From positions 1 through 12,868 of the forward strand of contig JAIFNF010000282.1 of the NCBI GenBank assembly GCA_020047885.1: 12,868 nucleotides of DNA, written 5' to 3'. The position numbers were made by a program, and so were the translations under genes. The stretch comes from Gammaproteobacteria bacterium (GTDB lineage Bacteria > Pseudomonadota > Gammaproteobacteria > Competibacterales > Competibacteraceae). Under the pieces are notes generated by a model. It was given only the letters and a program-made list of their open reading frames with translations. It ran no database searches and was not told the origin of the DNA. Shown one piece after another: positions 1 to 7,020 of the stretch. Position 1 is the first letter of the stretch; every line of letters begins with the position of its first letter.

Positions 1-1390
1 ACTCATCTGGCAAGGCTCGTTGCATGGGCGGCCGGGTCGCCACCACCGTTTGAGAGACGAATCCGGTTTGATTGACCAGTCGCTGGCCTTCATCCGTTAA
101 CGCAAACTCCACAAAAGCCCGCAGATAGGGATGCTGAAGGTTGGGCGGCGCATACAGGTACAAACGCCGGGCCAGCGCATAGTCTTCGGTGGCGACCGTG
201 AAAGGCGTAGGCAACATCGGCAGTGTGGTCGCGCCGTCGCTCACGGCAACGGCTTGGGCATTGCGTACATAGGGCAGGCCGATAAAGCCAATACCGGCAG
301 CGTCCTTGGCGACCCGGTCGGACAATTCCTCGCTGGATTCCAGGCGTATCGTTTGCTCGTCGAGTTGCGCTTTACCCATCACGAGATGCTGAAACGTATC
401 AAAGGTGCCGGATTTTTCATCGCGGGCGTAGCGATGAATGCGTCCGGACGCTCCGCCGACCTCGGACCAATCCTTGATTTCGCCGGAAAAAATCCGGGCG
501 ATTAACTCCTTGGTCAACGTGCGCACTGGATTGGTTTTATTGACAATTACCGCGATGCCATCCAGCCCGACGACATGTTCAATCACCGGAGAGGTCATAT
601 CGCCAAACTGCTTGAGCGATTGCGCCTCTTCCGGCTTGACCGGCCGCGACGATGCGCCAATATCCGCTGATCCATCCGCCAGGGCCTTGAAGGCAGTTCC
701 CGAACCATGGGCCTTGATCTCGATAGCGACGGGATCGGTGGCGCGGTCAATCACCCCTTCAATACGCCATTCATTCGGCGCTATCTCAACCCGCCGCACC
801 GTTGACGCCCCTTCCTTTTTCAAAAAAGCCTCGGCGATCGTCGGCAGTAACTCAGCGCCCAGGGTATTGGAGCCTTGAATGCGCAAGACCACCTGGGCCG
901 GAACGACGGGCTTCGCGGCAGTAGGCGGCGCATCTTCGGCAAGAGGCAGTGGCCAGCCCGCCATCAGGGCGCTAATGAAGGCACCGAGGGCCAGAATGAT
1001 CGCGAGCATAGCGAGTGGCCAGCGGCTTCTGGTGCCTGACGCCGGGATGAAGGCCGGTACCGGATTGACTTCCGGCTTGACCAACAACGAGGGCGCATCA
1101 TCCAGATGAAACTCTTGATCCAGAACCACGCCCTGAGCCAGCAGATCCCGAATACGCGCTACGGCCTGCTGCATCTCCGGGTCGGCAGCGTCCTCCGCTT
1201 CGTTGAGCATCCTTTTCAGATAGCTGGCGTCCTTGCGTAATTGCGTCAGGTGAACCGGTTGCCCATTGAGGCGTTCCAGCCCCTGTTTGATCTTCCAGAG
1301 CTGATGCAACAGCTCTAGCCGCAGGGGATCCACTTTCGTTTGAAATACCGGGGTTTCATCAAGATTTTCCGGTGATTGCATGGGTTGCAT
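1..1390 (-). CDS. Membrane-anchored PstS-like phosphate-binding-domain protein, C-terminus beyond window
   Basis: The minus-strand frame is open for 463 codons from ATG at 1390 to the left edge, so the C-terminus is missing. Residues 1-120 are polar and helix-rich with no signal peptide. Residues ~124-146 (WPLAMLAIILALGAFISALM and on) form one transmembrane segment. From ~167 a periplasmic-binding-protein domain of the PstS type begins: IQGSNTLG (171-178), HGSGTAF (228-234), ADIGASSRP (242-250), DGIAVIVN (277-284), IFSGEIKDW (300-308), and DEKSGTFDTF (324-333), which matches the oxyanion-contacting SGT loop of phosphate-binding proteins. The inferred topology is a cytoplasmic N-terminus, one membrane anchor and a periplasmic binding domain. 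Some relatives carry a C-terminal OmpA domain, but that part is not visible here. It is not a standard secreted PstS: it lacks a cleavable signal or lipobox, and has an extra ~120-residue N-terminal domain. Its role (phosphate or other anion sensing or capture) is inferred from the fold only. Confidence 0.82.
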   Translation of the reverse strand, partial: MQPMQSPENLDETPVFQTKVDPLRLELLHQLWKIKQGLERLNGQPVHLTQLRKDASYLKRMLNEAEDAADPEMQQAVARIRDLLAQGVVLDQEFHLDDAPSLLVKPEVNPVPAFIPASGTRSRWPLAMLAIILALGAFISALMAGWPLPLAEDAPPTAAKPVVPAQVVLRIQGSNTLGAELLPTIAEAFLKKEGASTVRRVEIAPNEWRIEGVIDRATDPVAIEIKAHGSGTAFKALADGSADIGASSRPVKPEEAQSLKQFGDMTSPVIEHVVGLDGIAVIVNKTNPVRTLTKELIARIFSGEIKDWSEVGGASGRIHRYARDEKSGTFDTFQHLVMGKAQLDEQTIRLESSEELSDRVAKDAAGIGFIGLPYVRNAQAVAVSDGATTLPMLPTPFTVATEDYALARRLYLYAPPNLQHPYLRAFVEFALTDEGQRLVNQTGFVSQTVVATRPPMQRALPDE

Positions 1391-1395
1391 CACTG

Positions 1396-1401
1396 CTCCT
1401 T
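1396..1401 (-). promoter_or_regulatory. Ribosome binding site for the PstS-like gene
   Basis: On the minus strand AAGGAG lies 5 nt before the ATG at 1390. It favours that start over the in-frame ATG at 1381, three codons later. Confidence 0.65.
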
Positions 1402-1628
1402 CAAAGACGAACTCTTTCAAGTCTGGGGGAGGTTTCCCAGCGTTTTTAGAGAAATTCAGAATAATAAAGAGGGTTTATGAAGCAATGATGAAGACGGTTC
1501 GCGGTCGTTCATAAAACTGCAAGGATGATCTGGAAAACCAATATTCTGTCATCATTTTGATGGATGGCCGCCTTCCAGTTCCTACGTTTTCAGGGGTTGA
1601 ACCCATCAAAATTTGACTGACAGAGCAC
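1402..1628. other. Intergenic region upstream of the PstS-like gene
   Basis: This AT-richer stretch of about 230 bp has no plausible gene. It should carry the promoter of the minus-strand PstS-like gene. A TATTAT-like element (minus strand, near 1460) could be a -10 box, but no well-spaced -35 partner was found, so no promoter is called. Confidence 0.35.
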
Positions 1629-1729
1629 TATACTTGGCACTGCCATAAACTGAACATTGTGATCCGCAGATGAACGCAGATCAAAATCAGCGAAGACGCT
1701 TGGCGACCTTGGCGTCTTGGTGGTTCAAA
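1629..1729 (+). repeat. Dispersed repeat, copy A
   Basis: This copy matches 5217-5319 in the same direction. Shared blocks are GGCACTGCCATAAACTGAAC, ATTGTGATCCGCAGATGAAC, CGCAGATCAAAA, AAGACGCTTGGCGACCTTGG and GTTCAAA. Compared with copy B it lacks one 10-bp GAACGCAGAT unit and has 8 extra bases (TCTTGGTG) before GTTCAAA. Single-base differences occur at 1635 and in the middle. The GCAGATGAACGCAGAT and CTTGGCGACCTTGGCG core resembles intergenic repeats seen in many environmental bacteria, where it is often misannotated as small proteins. The small ORF starting at 1670 arises from it and is not treated as a gene. Confidence 0.85.
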
Positions 1730-1793
1730 AGCTGGCATTATCGGTTACGGCTAAAAGGGAATCTGAATGTTGACCCGGGGTTTGGCGGCATAG

Positions 1794-2180
1794 TGACGAC
1801 GGGTGAACTGGCGGCGGGGCAGACCGAGCGTTATTTGCCGAATGGCCGGCTCTTCAATCACGGGGTGCCCACGAATTTGGCATGAAGGCGGGCATCCAGA
1901 TCCCTGGATGATCGCCATGAATGATCCCCCGAATCTGGCCACGGTGCGGGATGACGCCAGTCGCTGGGGCATTGAGCTGATGTTTTCCGACTTCAAAAGT
2001 CGCGGATTTCAGTGGGAAGATACCCCGTTACGCGCCGCAGATCGCCGAGATCGGTTGCTGGTGATCATGGCTCTGGCCCTGTTTGGGTGTGTGTGCGTCA
2101 GTCCAGAGGAGGCCCGCGATCACCCGACGCCGTTGGAAAAAAAACCAAGAGCAACCGGATCCCGATCATTAGCCCTTTAA
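1794..2180 (+). pseudogene. IS4-type transposase C-terminal remnant, frameshifted
   Basis: Two frames carry consecutive pieces of one transposase. The first runs through GQTERYLPNGRLFNHG and VPTNLA and stops at 1885. The second continues with GGHPDPWMIAMNDPP, then ASRWGIELMFSDFKSRGF and HPTPLEKKPRATG. The second contains the IS4-family C-terminal signature Y-(2)-R-(3)-E-(6)-K, with R, E and K kept; the E is the third acidic residue of the DDE triad. The leading Tyr is replaced by Asp (GAC near 1951). The frameshift lies near 1880. The first two catalytic Asp residues and the N-terminal half are absent, and similarity stops near 2180 before the expected C-terminus. No terminal inverted repeats were identified. 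It is a dead fragment. The IS4 superfamily is clear, but the exact IS is not determined. Confidence 0.8.
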
Positions 2181-2369
2181 AAAGTAACCAGCAATCCCGA
2201 GCTTGCGCCGCCCCCAGGATAGCCAGGTATTGATGTGCACCAATAGGTTATAGGCTTGATCGCCGAGCACCACGACCCATCGATGATGGCGCGTCACCTG
2301 ATCGAGAACATCGCCGTGGATCAGCAGGAAGCGCCGACCGTCCGCGGTTTTATGCACCCATTCGTTGCC
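2169..2369 (-). pseudogene. LpxH-like (COG2908-type) metallophosphoesterase fragment
   Basis: Minus-strand codons read VHKTADGRRFLLIHGDVLDQ, then TRHHRWVVVLGDQAYNLL and GRRKLGIAGYFLKG before a stop at 2169-2171. This matches the middle of UDP-2,3-diacylglucosamine pyrophosphatase-like phosphoesterases, including the HGD motif whose His binds metal. Only ~66 residues remain of a protein usually about 240-280 long. The N-terminal metal-binding motifs (DxH, GNHD) and the C-terminal part are gone, so it cannot be functional. It abuts the tail of the transposase remnant on the opposite strand. Assignment to this broad family is fairly safe; the specific member and substrate are not. Confidence 0.62.
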
Positions 2370-2466
2370 GGAGCTGGGGACGGAGCGGATGCGTGCTGGA
2401 GGGGAATAACTGGGTGAACAGCAGCGTAGTGATGTCTGCGGTCGGATCCACCTAAAATGCGGTGCC

Positions 2467-2736
2467 GTGACACCCAATATTTTGCTGCTGGGAGTGGAGC
2501 TGGTCAGCGACCGGGAGAGCAAGACGCCAGCCCATGACGCTGCCGAGATGGTGCTGTATCACGCGCTATCCCGCGGCCTGAGTTTCAAAATCAGCCTGGG
2601 CAATGTGCTGACTTTGACCCCGCCGCTGATCATCACTACTGCTGAAATGGATGCAGCGCTGGATATTTTGCTGGATATTTTGGAAGAGAGCATCGCGGCC
2701 TGCGAATCTGCGCATGGATTTCCGGTGCGTCATTAA
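2467..2736 (+). pseudogene. Class III PLP aminotransferase C-terminal fragment
   Basis: The frame reads LLLGVELVSDRESKTPAHDA, ALSRGLSFKISLGNVLTLTP and TTAEMDAALDIL, ending at TAA 2736. This is the C-terminal small domain of class III (ornithine/GABA-type) aminotransferases, which are about 430-460 residues long; only ~85 remain. The PLP-binding lysine and the whole large domain are missing. The apparent GTG start at 2467 is simply where the open frame enters the homologous segment, so it is unlikely to be a genuine start. The preceding ~100 bp (2370-2466) shows nothing recognisable. Confidence 0.72.
2659..2682 (+). repeat. 12-bp perfect tandem duplication
   Basis: CTGGATATTTTG occurs twice in direct succession inside the aminotransferase fragment, encoding LDIL twice. 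It keeps the frame and could be a replication-slippage duplication or chance. Confidence 0.6.
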
Positions 2737-2807
2737 ATGGCAACACTAAACGGCCAAAGTGAACGACTGATTTAACGATTAAATACAGACCGGAAGAGGA
2801 ATGCCTT

Positions 2808-3482
2808 GTGAAAAAGCCGTTTATTCCAGCCGCAATCGTTGCTCTGTCGTTAGGGGTCGCCAGCATGGCTCCGGTCTTGGCGCAAGAACTCCGACTGACC
2901 GGATCCGGAGCCAGCTTTCCGTTCCTGATCTATTCCACCTGGTTCAAGGATTTCAGTAAACTGAGTGCGGTGAGCGAAACATCCAAAAGCGCGGTTGGTC
3001 AGGGTACCACAGTGCAGTGGCCGAAAAACTTCGTAAAGGCGCCCAAGAACGACGGCGTCACCGCCACCATCAAGCAGACTCCCGGCGCTATCGGCTATAT
3101 CGAATACGGTTACGCCATCGCCACCAAGCAGCCCATGGCTGTTTTGCAGAATAAAGCCGGCAAGTTCATTGCGCCTGGCGACGAGTCCGGCAAAGCCGCG
3201 CTGGCCAGCGCCGAGTTCCCGACCAAACCCCTGCCGGGTTCCAATGCGCCTGATCTGCGCGTTTGGATCTCCGACCCCGCTGGCGAAACGGCCTACCCTA
3301 TCGCCACTTTTACCTGGATGCTGTTCTACAAGGATCAGGACGACGCCAAAGCCAAGGCGTTGCGCGATCTCGTTGAGTACAGCCTGACCAAGGGTCAGAC
3401 GATAGCGCCGAAGATGGGTTATATCCCCTTGCCTGACAGCGTCATCGCCTAGGTCAGAAAAGCCGCCGCGCTGATCCAGTAA
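2808..3482 (+). pseudogene. pstS: Phosphate-binding protein PstS with internal deletion and premature stop
   Basis: A GTG start at 2808 follows a purine-rich GGAAGAGGA. Residues 1-25 form a Sec signal peptide, cleaved before QE. The mature start RLTGSGASFPFLIYSTWFKD is classic PstS and retains the first phosphate-contacting loop. At residue ~51 (near 2961) the sequence jumps to LSAVSETSK and GQGTTVQWP, which belongs far downstream in PstS. From there it is collinear through TPGAIGYIEYGYA and MGYIPLPDSVIA. Known PstS proteins are about 320-350 residues; this one is 214, so roughly 120-130 residues are missing in frame, including the SGSG and DGSGT phosphate-binding segments. TAG at 3450-3452 interrupts what reads on in frame as VRKAAALIQ and then TAA 3482, consistent with an AAG-to-TAG change. 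It lies directly before a pstC fragment, as in a pst operon. It could still be translated and secreted, but phosphate binding is unlikely. Confidence 0.85.
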
Positions 3483-3609
3483 TCCCGCCTGCCGCATAAA
3501 GCGAACTGAAGTCGTTGATGCCAACGCCGCCACGGCCTCATGTTCGCTGTCTGCATCGGCAACACCGAAATGATTGACGGGTAACTCATGGCCTCGCATC
3601 ACTTTGATC

Positions 3610-3730
3610 ATGTTGATCGGTCTGGATCGGTATCTGGCCCGCCGTCCGCCGGCTGATTATGCTTTCGACCGGGGATTTCGCGGCATCGCCTGGCTCAGCG
3701 CCGCGTTCATTCTGGCGCTGGTGGCTTACA
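3610..3730 (+). pseudogene. pstC: PstC phosphate permease, N-terminal fragment
   Basis: From ATG 3610 (or TTG 3574) the frame reads DRYLARRPPADYAFDRGFRG, then IAWLSAAFILALVAY, which resembles the cytoplasmic start and first transmembrane helix of PstC-type permease subunits. The frame then leaves the family at about 3730, and the next bases belong to a ppk1 fragment in another frame. A full PstC has about 300 or more residues and six helices; only one helix is left. The position 3' of pstS fits the usual pstSCAB order and is a large part of the evidence, because the fragment itself is short and weakly conserved. Confidence 0.5.
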
Positions 3731-3731
3731 A

Positions 3732-3899
3732 TGGGAGATTCTGGAGGTCTGTCTGCGGGATACGCGACTGGTGTGGCTGATGCAGCCCGATGGCGCTTAT
3801 GTGCAAAGCCAGCCGGCGGAAGACGCCACTGGACCCGATGCGATGGGCATTCATGCCTGGCTGATGGATCTGGCCCGCCACCGGGCGTCGGCAGGTTGA
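3732..3899 (+). pseudogene. ppk1: Polyphosphate kinase Ppk1, C-terminal fragment
   Basis: The frame starting WEILEVCLRDTRLVWL continues with QPDGAYVQSQPAEDA and ends HRASAG at TGA 3899. This fits the extreme C-terminus of Ppk1, where a helix of the type EIL...LRDN is followed by LQPDGSY. Only ~55 of about 690-720 residues remain; all catalytic residues (such as the autophosphorylated His) are absent. It is fused directly to the end of the pstC fragment, so the junction at ~3731 removed most of both genes and everything between. Intact ppk1 may exist elsewhere in the genome. Confidence 0.6.
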
Positions 3900-3962
3900 G
3901 CGAGCGATTCGCCGGCTGCTAACTCGCAGTCGGCCTCTTCAAACCCAATAGATGGTGAAGGT

Positions 3963-4112
3963 GTGCGAATTTCTTTCGATATCGACGATACGCTGATTTG
4001 CGGGCCATCCGTGCCTACTGAACAACACGTCCGCTGGTGGTCGCGCTGGCGGTACCCGGAACGGCTCCGTCACGGCACCCGCGCACTGATGAGCGAGTTG
4101 ACGCAAAGGGGG
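3963..4112 (+). pseudogene. HAD-superfamily phosphatase, N-terminal fragment
   Basis: A GTG start at 3963 gives MRISFDIDDTLICG, a canonical HAD motif I (DxDxT: D6, D8, T10), followed by RYPERLRHGTRALMSELTQRG, the helix that normally leads into motif II. At about codon 50 (4112) similarity ends and a CorA-type sequence takes over in a different frame; this frame itself closes at 4202. Motifs II-IV (the Lys and second Asp pair) are missing, so it cannot be an active phosphatase. The initiation region has no well-spaced Shine-Dalgarno sequence. Confidence 0.62.
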
Positions 4113-4730
4113 TCATCAGCGATATTCGTTGCGACTTTGGTCTCGACTTCGATCCAGAACAGATTGCCGCCCTGCGGTTCCATCTGGATCGGTGTTGCTT
4201 GATCAGCACGCGCTGGCAACCCTCCAGCGCCGCCGACCAGTTACGCACGGAGATCAACAATGGCTGCTACTTCGATAGCACTGCCAAGTTCATCATCCAT
4301 CTGTTCGAGTCGCAGGTGGCCAAGCTCAACGAAACCACGGCGCGAGTTCGCGGTACGCCCGATGACATCGAAGATCAGGTACTTGCGGGACAAGTGCGCG
4401 GGCAACACGCACAACTGGGCGGCATCCGCCGGCTGGCAGTGCGGTTGAACCATCATTTCGGTCCAGAACACCGAATGCTACAACGCCTGTGTCGGCGATC
4501 GCCGGAATGGTTGAGTGAAATCGACAATGCGGCTTTGCAGGACGTGGCGGAAGAATTCCGTGAACTGGTCGACGATCTATCTGCAACCCAGGAGCGCCAA
4601 GTTATTGCAGGAAGAACTGGCCGCACGGCTGGCGGAGCAAACCAACAGTAATCTCTACATCGTCTCCCTCTTTACCGCTCTGCTGCTGCCGCCGAGTCTG
4701 ATTGCCGGTATCTTCGGCATGAACGTCGTT
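4109..4730 (+). pseudogene. CorA/ZntB-type divalent metal transporter, frameshifted and truncated
   Basis: The first part reads FHLDRCCLISTRWQPSSAAD, SPEWLSEIDNAALQDVAEE and DDLSATQER. After a frameshift near 4593-4598 it continues as AKLLQEELAARLAEQTNSN, LYIVSLFTALLLPPSLIAG and IFGMN (ending 4724). This is the cytoplasmic helical domain and first transmembrane helix of the 2-TM-GxN family, including the GMN selectivity motif. The second transmembrane helix and positively charged tail are lost right after GMN, and the N-terminal alpha/beta domain is largely missing. The shift needs one extra base or a two-base loss. The remnant cannot form a channel. CorA versus ZntB cannot be decided. Confidence 0.8.
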
Positions 4731-4736
4731 GGGGGT

Positions 4737-5183
4737 ATTTATTGCGCCTTGCCTTACCGCTACCGGGTTGATCCCACCCGGTTGGAAGCGGAACGCCAGC
4801 GTCGGGAATTCGCGCAATGCCAGCAGGCCATCGCCGAAACCCGCATGGATTGGTCTGCCCTCTCGCCCATCCTGGACGATCTCCAGCAACCAGACTGGGG
4901 CGATTACTATGTGCGGTTGCGGGTCAAACCCGAGGTCGGCGATCTTAATCTAAACGTGGCGCTGGTCAGTGAAGACCGCGCTGCTCCCTCTAATGAACAG
5001 GCTCGGCGCGACCGGGAGATGGAAGAGACCTGGTGCGCCGCCCATCAGGAATCGTTGAAACATCTGGCGAAACGCGGCATTGCCAGTGAATCCCTCCGCG
5101 CCCATGCGTCCGGTGAATTGCCGGTGCAATGTGTTCAACCGGAGGCCGTGCAACGCCCCCGTCGGGCGAGGCTGCGGCAATGA
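4737..5183 (+). pseudogene. Unrecognised coding-like tail fused to the CorA remnant
   Basis: The frame that ends the CorA remnant continues for ~148 codons to TGA 5183 with protein-like composition: CALPYRYRVDPTRLEAERQ, DWSALSPILDDLQQPDWGDY, YVRLRVKPEVGDLNLNVALV and HLAKRGIASESLRAHASGEL. It has charged helices and a possible beta segment, no transmembrane helix, and no motif I recognise. Because it follows the CorA break without its own start, it is probably the 3' end of another gene fused at ~4733. The last ~15 codons are arginine-rich (VQRPRRARLRQ) and may be read past the natural end. No function is proposed. Confidence 0.4.
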
Positions 5184-5216
5184 CAGGAAATTCAGCGATG
5201 ACCAGCGCTGGGAAGG

Positions 5217-5319
5217 TATACTGGGCACTGCCATAAACTGAACATTGTGATCCGCAGATGAACGCAGATGAACGCAGATCAAAACCAGCAAAGACGCTTG
5301 GCGACCTTGGCGGTTCAAA
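5217..5319 (+). repeat. Dispersed repeat, copy B
   Basis: This is the direct-orientation partner of 1629-1729. It contains two tandem GAACGCAGAT units (5261-5280 area) where copy A has one, and lacks the 8-bp TCTTGGTG. It marks the right edge of the block of gene remnants. Short ORFs on either strand here (such as the reverse reading LICVHLRSSADHN) are repeat-derived, not genes. From 5320 to 5449 nothing else is recognisable. Confidence 0.85.
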
Positions 5320-5449
5320 GAGTCAAGTTATAACGGTGGGCAGTATATTGGGGCGGATCAGGGCACCTGCGCCTCCCTATCGTCACCTGAATTGTAGCGT
5401 TGCACGGTGTAAAGAAATGAAGGGTCTATCGCCGAGGAACGGATAACGA

Positions 5450-6910
5450 TCAAGGCCGAATCATCATGTCCAGTGCCGTCAGATCAAGATGCATTTCAAG
5501 CGCATCTGCCAGTCGGTTGATGCCATCTTCACGCAGTTGCCGATAATCCGGCGTCTCTCTCACCGCCAGACCCGCCCAGCGTAACAGCGCATCGCGGGCA
5601 GAAGCCGTGTCAAACAGTCCATGCAGATAGCTGCCGAGAAGCTGCCCGTCGTTTGACATCGCGCCATCCAGCCGCTCATCGTTGAGTCGAATAGTCGGCT
5701 TCTCCAGCGCCGGTCCGGTGCTGACGCCGGCGTGAATTTCGTAACCGGTCACCGGGGCATTCTCCAGCGCCAGCCGACCGTCGACCCGATGCAACTGCTT
5801 CTCCGGTTCCAATGTGGTGGCAAAATCCAGCAAGCCCAGTCCAGGACTGCTGCCCGGTTCACCTTCCAGTCCCGCGGGATCGTGGACCCAGCGACCGAGC
5901 ATTTGGAACCCGCCGCAAATGCCGATGACTTTGCCGCCATAGCGCAGATGACGCCGTAAATCCCGATCCCAGCCCTGTTCACCGAGTCGCTGTAAATCGC
6001 TGCGGGTACTCTTACTGCCCGGCAGGATGATCAGATCACTCGGCGGCAGCGACTCGCCCGCTCGTACCCAGCGCACTTCCACCTGGGGATGCAGGCGCAG
6101 CGGATCGAGGTCGGTATGGTTGCTGATGCGCGCCAGCACCGGAACCGTCACCCGCAACCGTTCGGCGTCCTTGACCATTGCCAAATCACGGGGCAGGGCG
6201 TCCTCGGCTTCCAGATGCAGACCGTGCAGATAGGGCAGAACACCGAGTACCGGCTTGCCGGTCTGGCCGGTCAACCAGTCCAGACCCGGCGTCAACAGGC
6301 TCACGTCGCCCCGGAACCGGTTGATGATCAGGCCGGTAATCCGCGCCTGTTCGCTGGGGGACAACAGCGCCAGGGTGCCGTAGAGATGCGCGAAGACGCC
6401 GCCCCGGTCGATGTCGCTGACCAGCCAGACCGGGCAATCCACCGCTTCGGCAAAGCCCATATTGGCGATGTCCTTGTCGCGCAAATTAATTTCGGCGGGA
6501 CTGCCGGCGCCTTCCACCAGCACCATGTCATAGGCGGCGCACAGCCGTTGATAGGATTCCAGCACGGCCTGCATGGCGATGGGTTTGTAGTCGTGATAGC
6601 GGCGGGCGTCCATATTGCCAATCGCTTTGCCATGGATGATGACTTGGGCACCGATGTCGGTGTTGGGCTTGAGCAGCACCGGGTTCATGTCGGTGTGCGG
6701 TTCCAGAAACGCCGCTTGCGCTTGCACGGCTTGGGCGCGGCCAATCTCGCCACCATCGACCGTGACCGCGCTGTTGAGGGCCATGTTCTGTGGCTTGAAG
6801 GGCACGACCTTGACGCCGCGCCGCGCCAGCAGTCGGCACAGTCCGGCGGTGATGACGCTTTTGCCGGCGTCGGAGGTGGTGCCTTGAATCATGAGAGTTT
6901 GAGTAGTCAT
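5450..6910 (-). CDS. cobQ: Cobyric acid synthase CobQ
   Basis: CobQ performs the four ATP- and glutamine-dependent amidations at side chains b, d, e and g of adenosylcobyrinic acid a,c-diamide. The 486 residues match the family length. The N-terminal dethiobiotin-synthetase-like ATPase domain has a P-loop variant GTTSDAGKS (10-18), [13 protein letters not shown] (35-47) and [14 protein letters not shown] (132-145). The C-terminal class I glutamine amidotransferase domain has [13 protein letters not shown] (294-306), the nucleophile Cys332 in [17 protein letters not shown] (389-395) and His430 in GSYLHGLFD. All key residues are present. The start at 6910 lacks a clear Shine-Dalgarno; an in-frame ATG at 6892 would remove six residues just before the P-loop strand. 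It is divergent from cobD, with 110 bp between, so both are probably controlled from that gap. Its 3' end lies 130 bp from repeat copy B. Confidence 0.95.
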   Translation of the reverse strand: MTTQTLMIQGTTSDAGKSVITAGLCRLLARRGVKVVPFKPQNMALNSAVTVDGGEIGRAQAVQAQAAFLEPHTDMNPVLLKPNTDIGAQVIIHGKAIGNMDARRYHDYKPIAMQAVLESYQRLCAAYDMVLVEGAGSPAEINLRDKDIANMGFAEAVDCPVWLVSDIDRGGVFAHLYGTLALLSPSEQARITGLIINRFRGDVSLLTPGLDWLTGQTGKPVLGVLPYLHGLHLEAEDALPRDLAMVKDAERLRVTVPVLARISNHTDLDPLRLHPQVEVRWVRAGESLPPSDLIILPGSKSTRSDLQRLGEQGWDRDLRRHLRYGGKVIGICGGFQMLGRWVHDPAGLEGEPGSSPGLGLLDFATTLEPEKQLHRVDGRLALENAPVTGYEIHAGVSTGPALEKPTIRLNDERLDGAMSNDGQLLGSYLHGLFDTASARDALLRWAGLAVRETPDYRQLREDGINRLADALEMHLDLTALDMMIRP

Positions 6911-6953
6911 GGCGCTAATTTTTACTGAATTACTGGGTTTTTGGCTACACTTA

Positions 6954-6986
6954 AAGCCCCTCTACTTCTGAGAGAGGGTTTGGGGT
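6954..6986. repeat. Imperfect palindrome between cobQ and cobD
   Basis: CCCTCT (6958-6963) pairs with AGAGGG (6973-6978) across a 9-nt loop, and the outer AAGCCCC and TTTGGGG add imperfect pairing. The arrangement resembles dispersed AGCCCCTCTCC/GAGAGGGGTTTGGGG intergenic repeats common in many genomes. It sits in the shared cobQ/cobD upstream region, so it may shape the mRNA leader of cobD. The gap is too short for a full cobalamin riboswitch, and no B12-box-like core was seen. Confidence 0.5.
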
Positions 6987-7020
6987 ATGAGCTTTTTTGG
7001 GACTGGGCGAGAGGAATGTG

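Noticed and set aside
1548..1568. Possible Pho box near the PstS-like gene
   Set aside because: One half-site CTGTCAT is present, but the second half 11 nt later does not match, so it does not support PhoB control.
1670..1885. Small protein starting in repeat copy A
   Set aside because: Its N-terminus is the dispersed repeat and its C-terminus is part of the transposase remnant, so it is not a gene.
2850..3611. 253-codon minus-strand open frame opposite pstS
   Set aside because: It is antisense to a clear PstS-derived sequence, has low-complexity Gly/Arg/Val-rich composition and no family resemblance. It arises from the GC-rich codon pattern.
6089..6928. 279-codon plus-strand open frame opposite cobQ
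   Set aside because: It lies entirely antisense to an intact cobQ with all catalytic motifs, and its His/Gln/Val-rich composition is typical of a shadow frame.
6911..7020. Cobalamin riboswitch between cobQ and cobD
   Set aside because: The gap is only 110 bp, shared by two divergent genes, and no B12-box-like core was seen.
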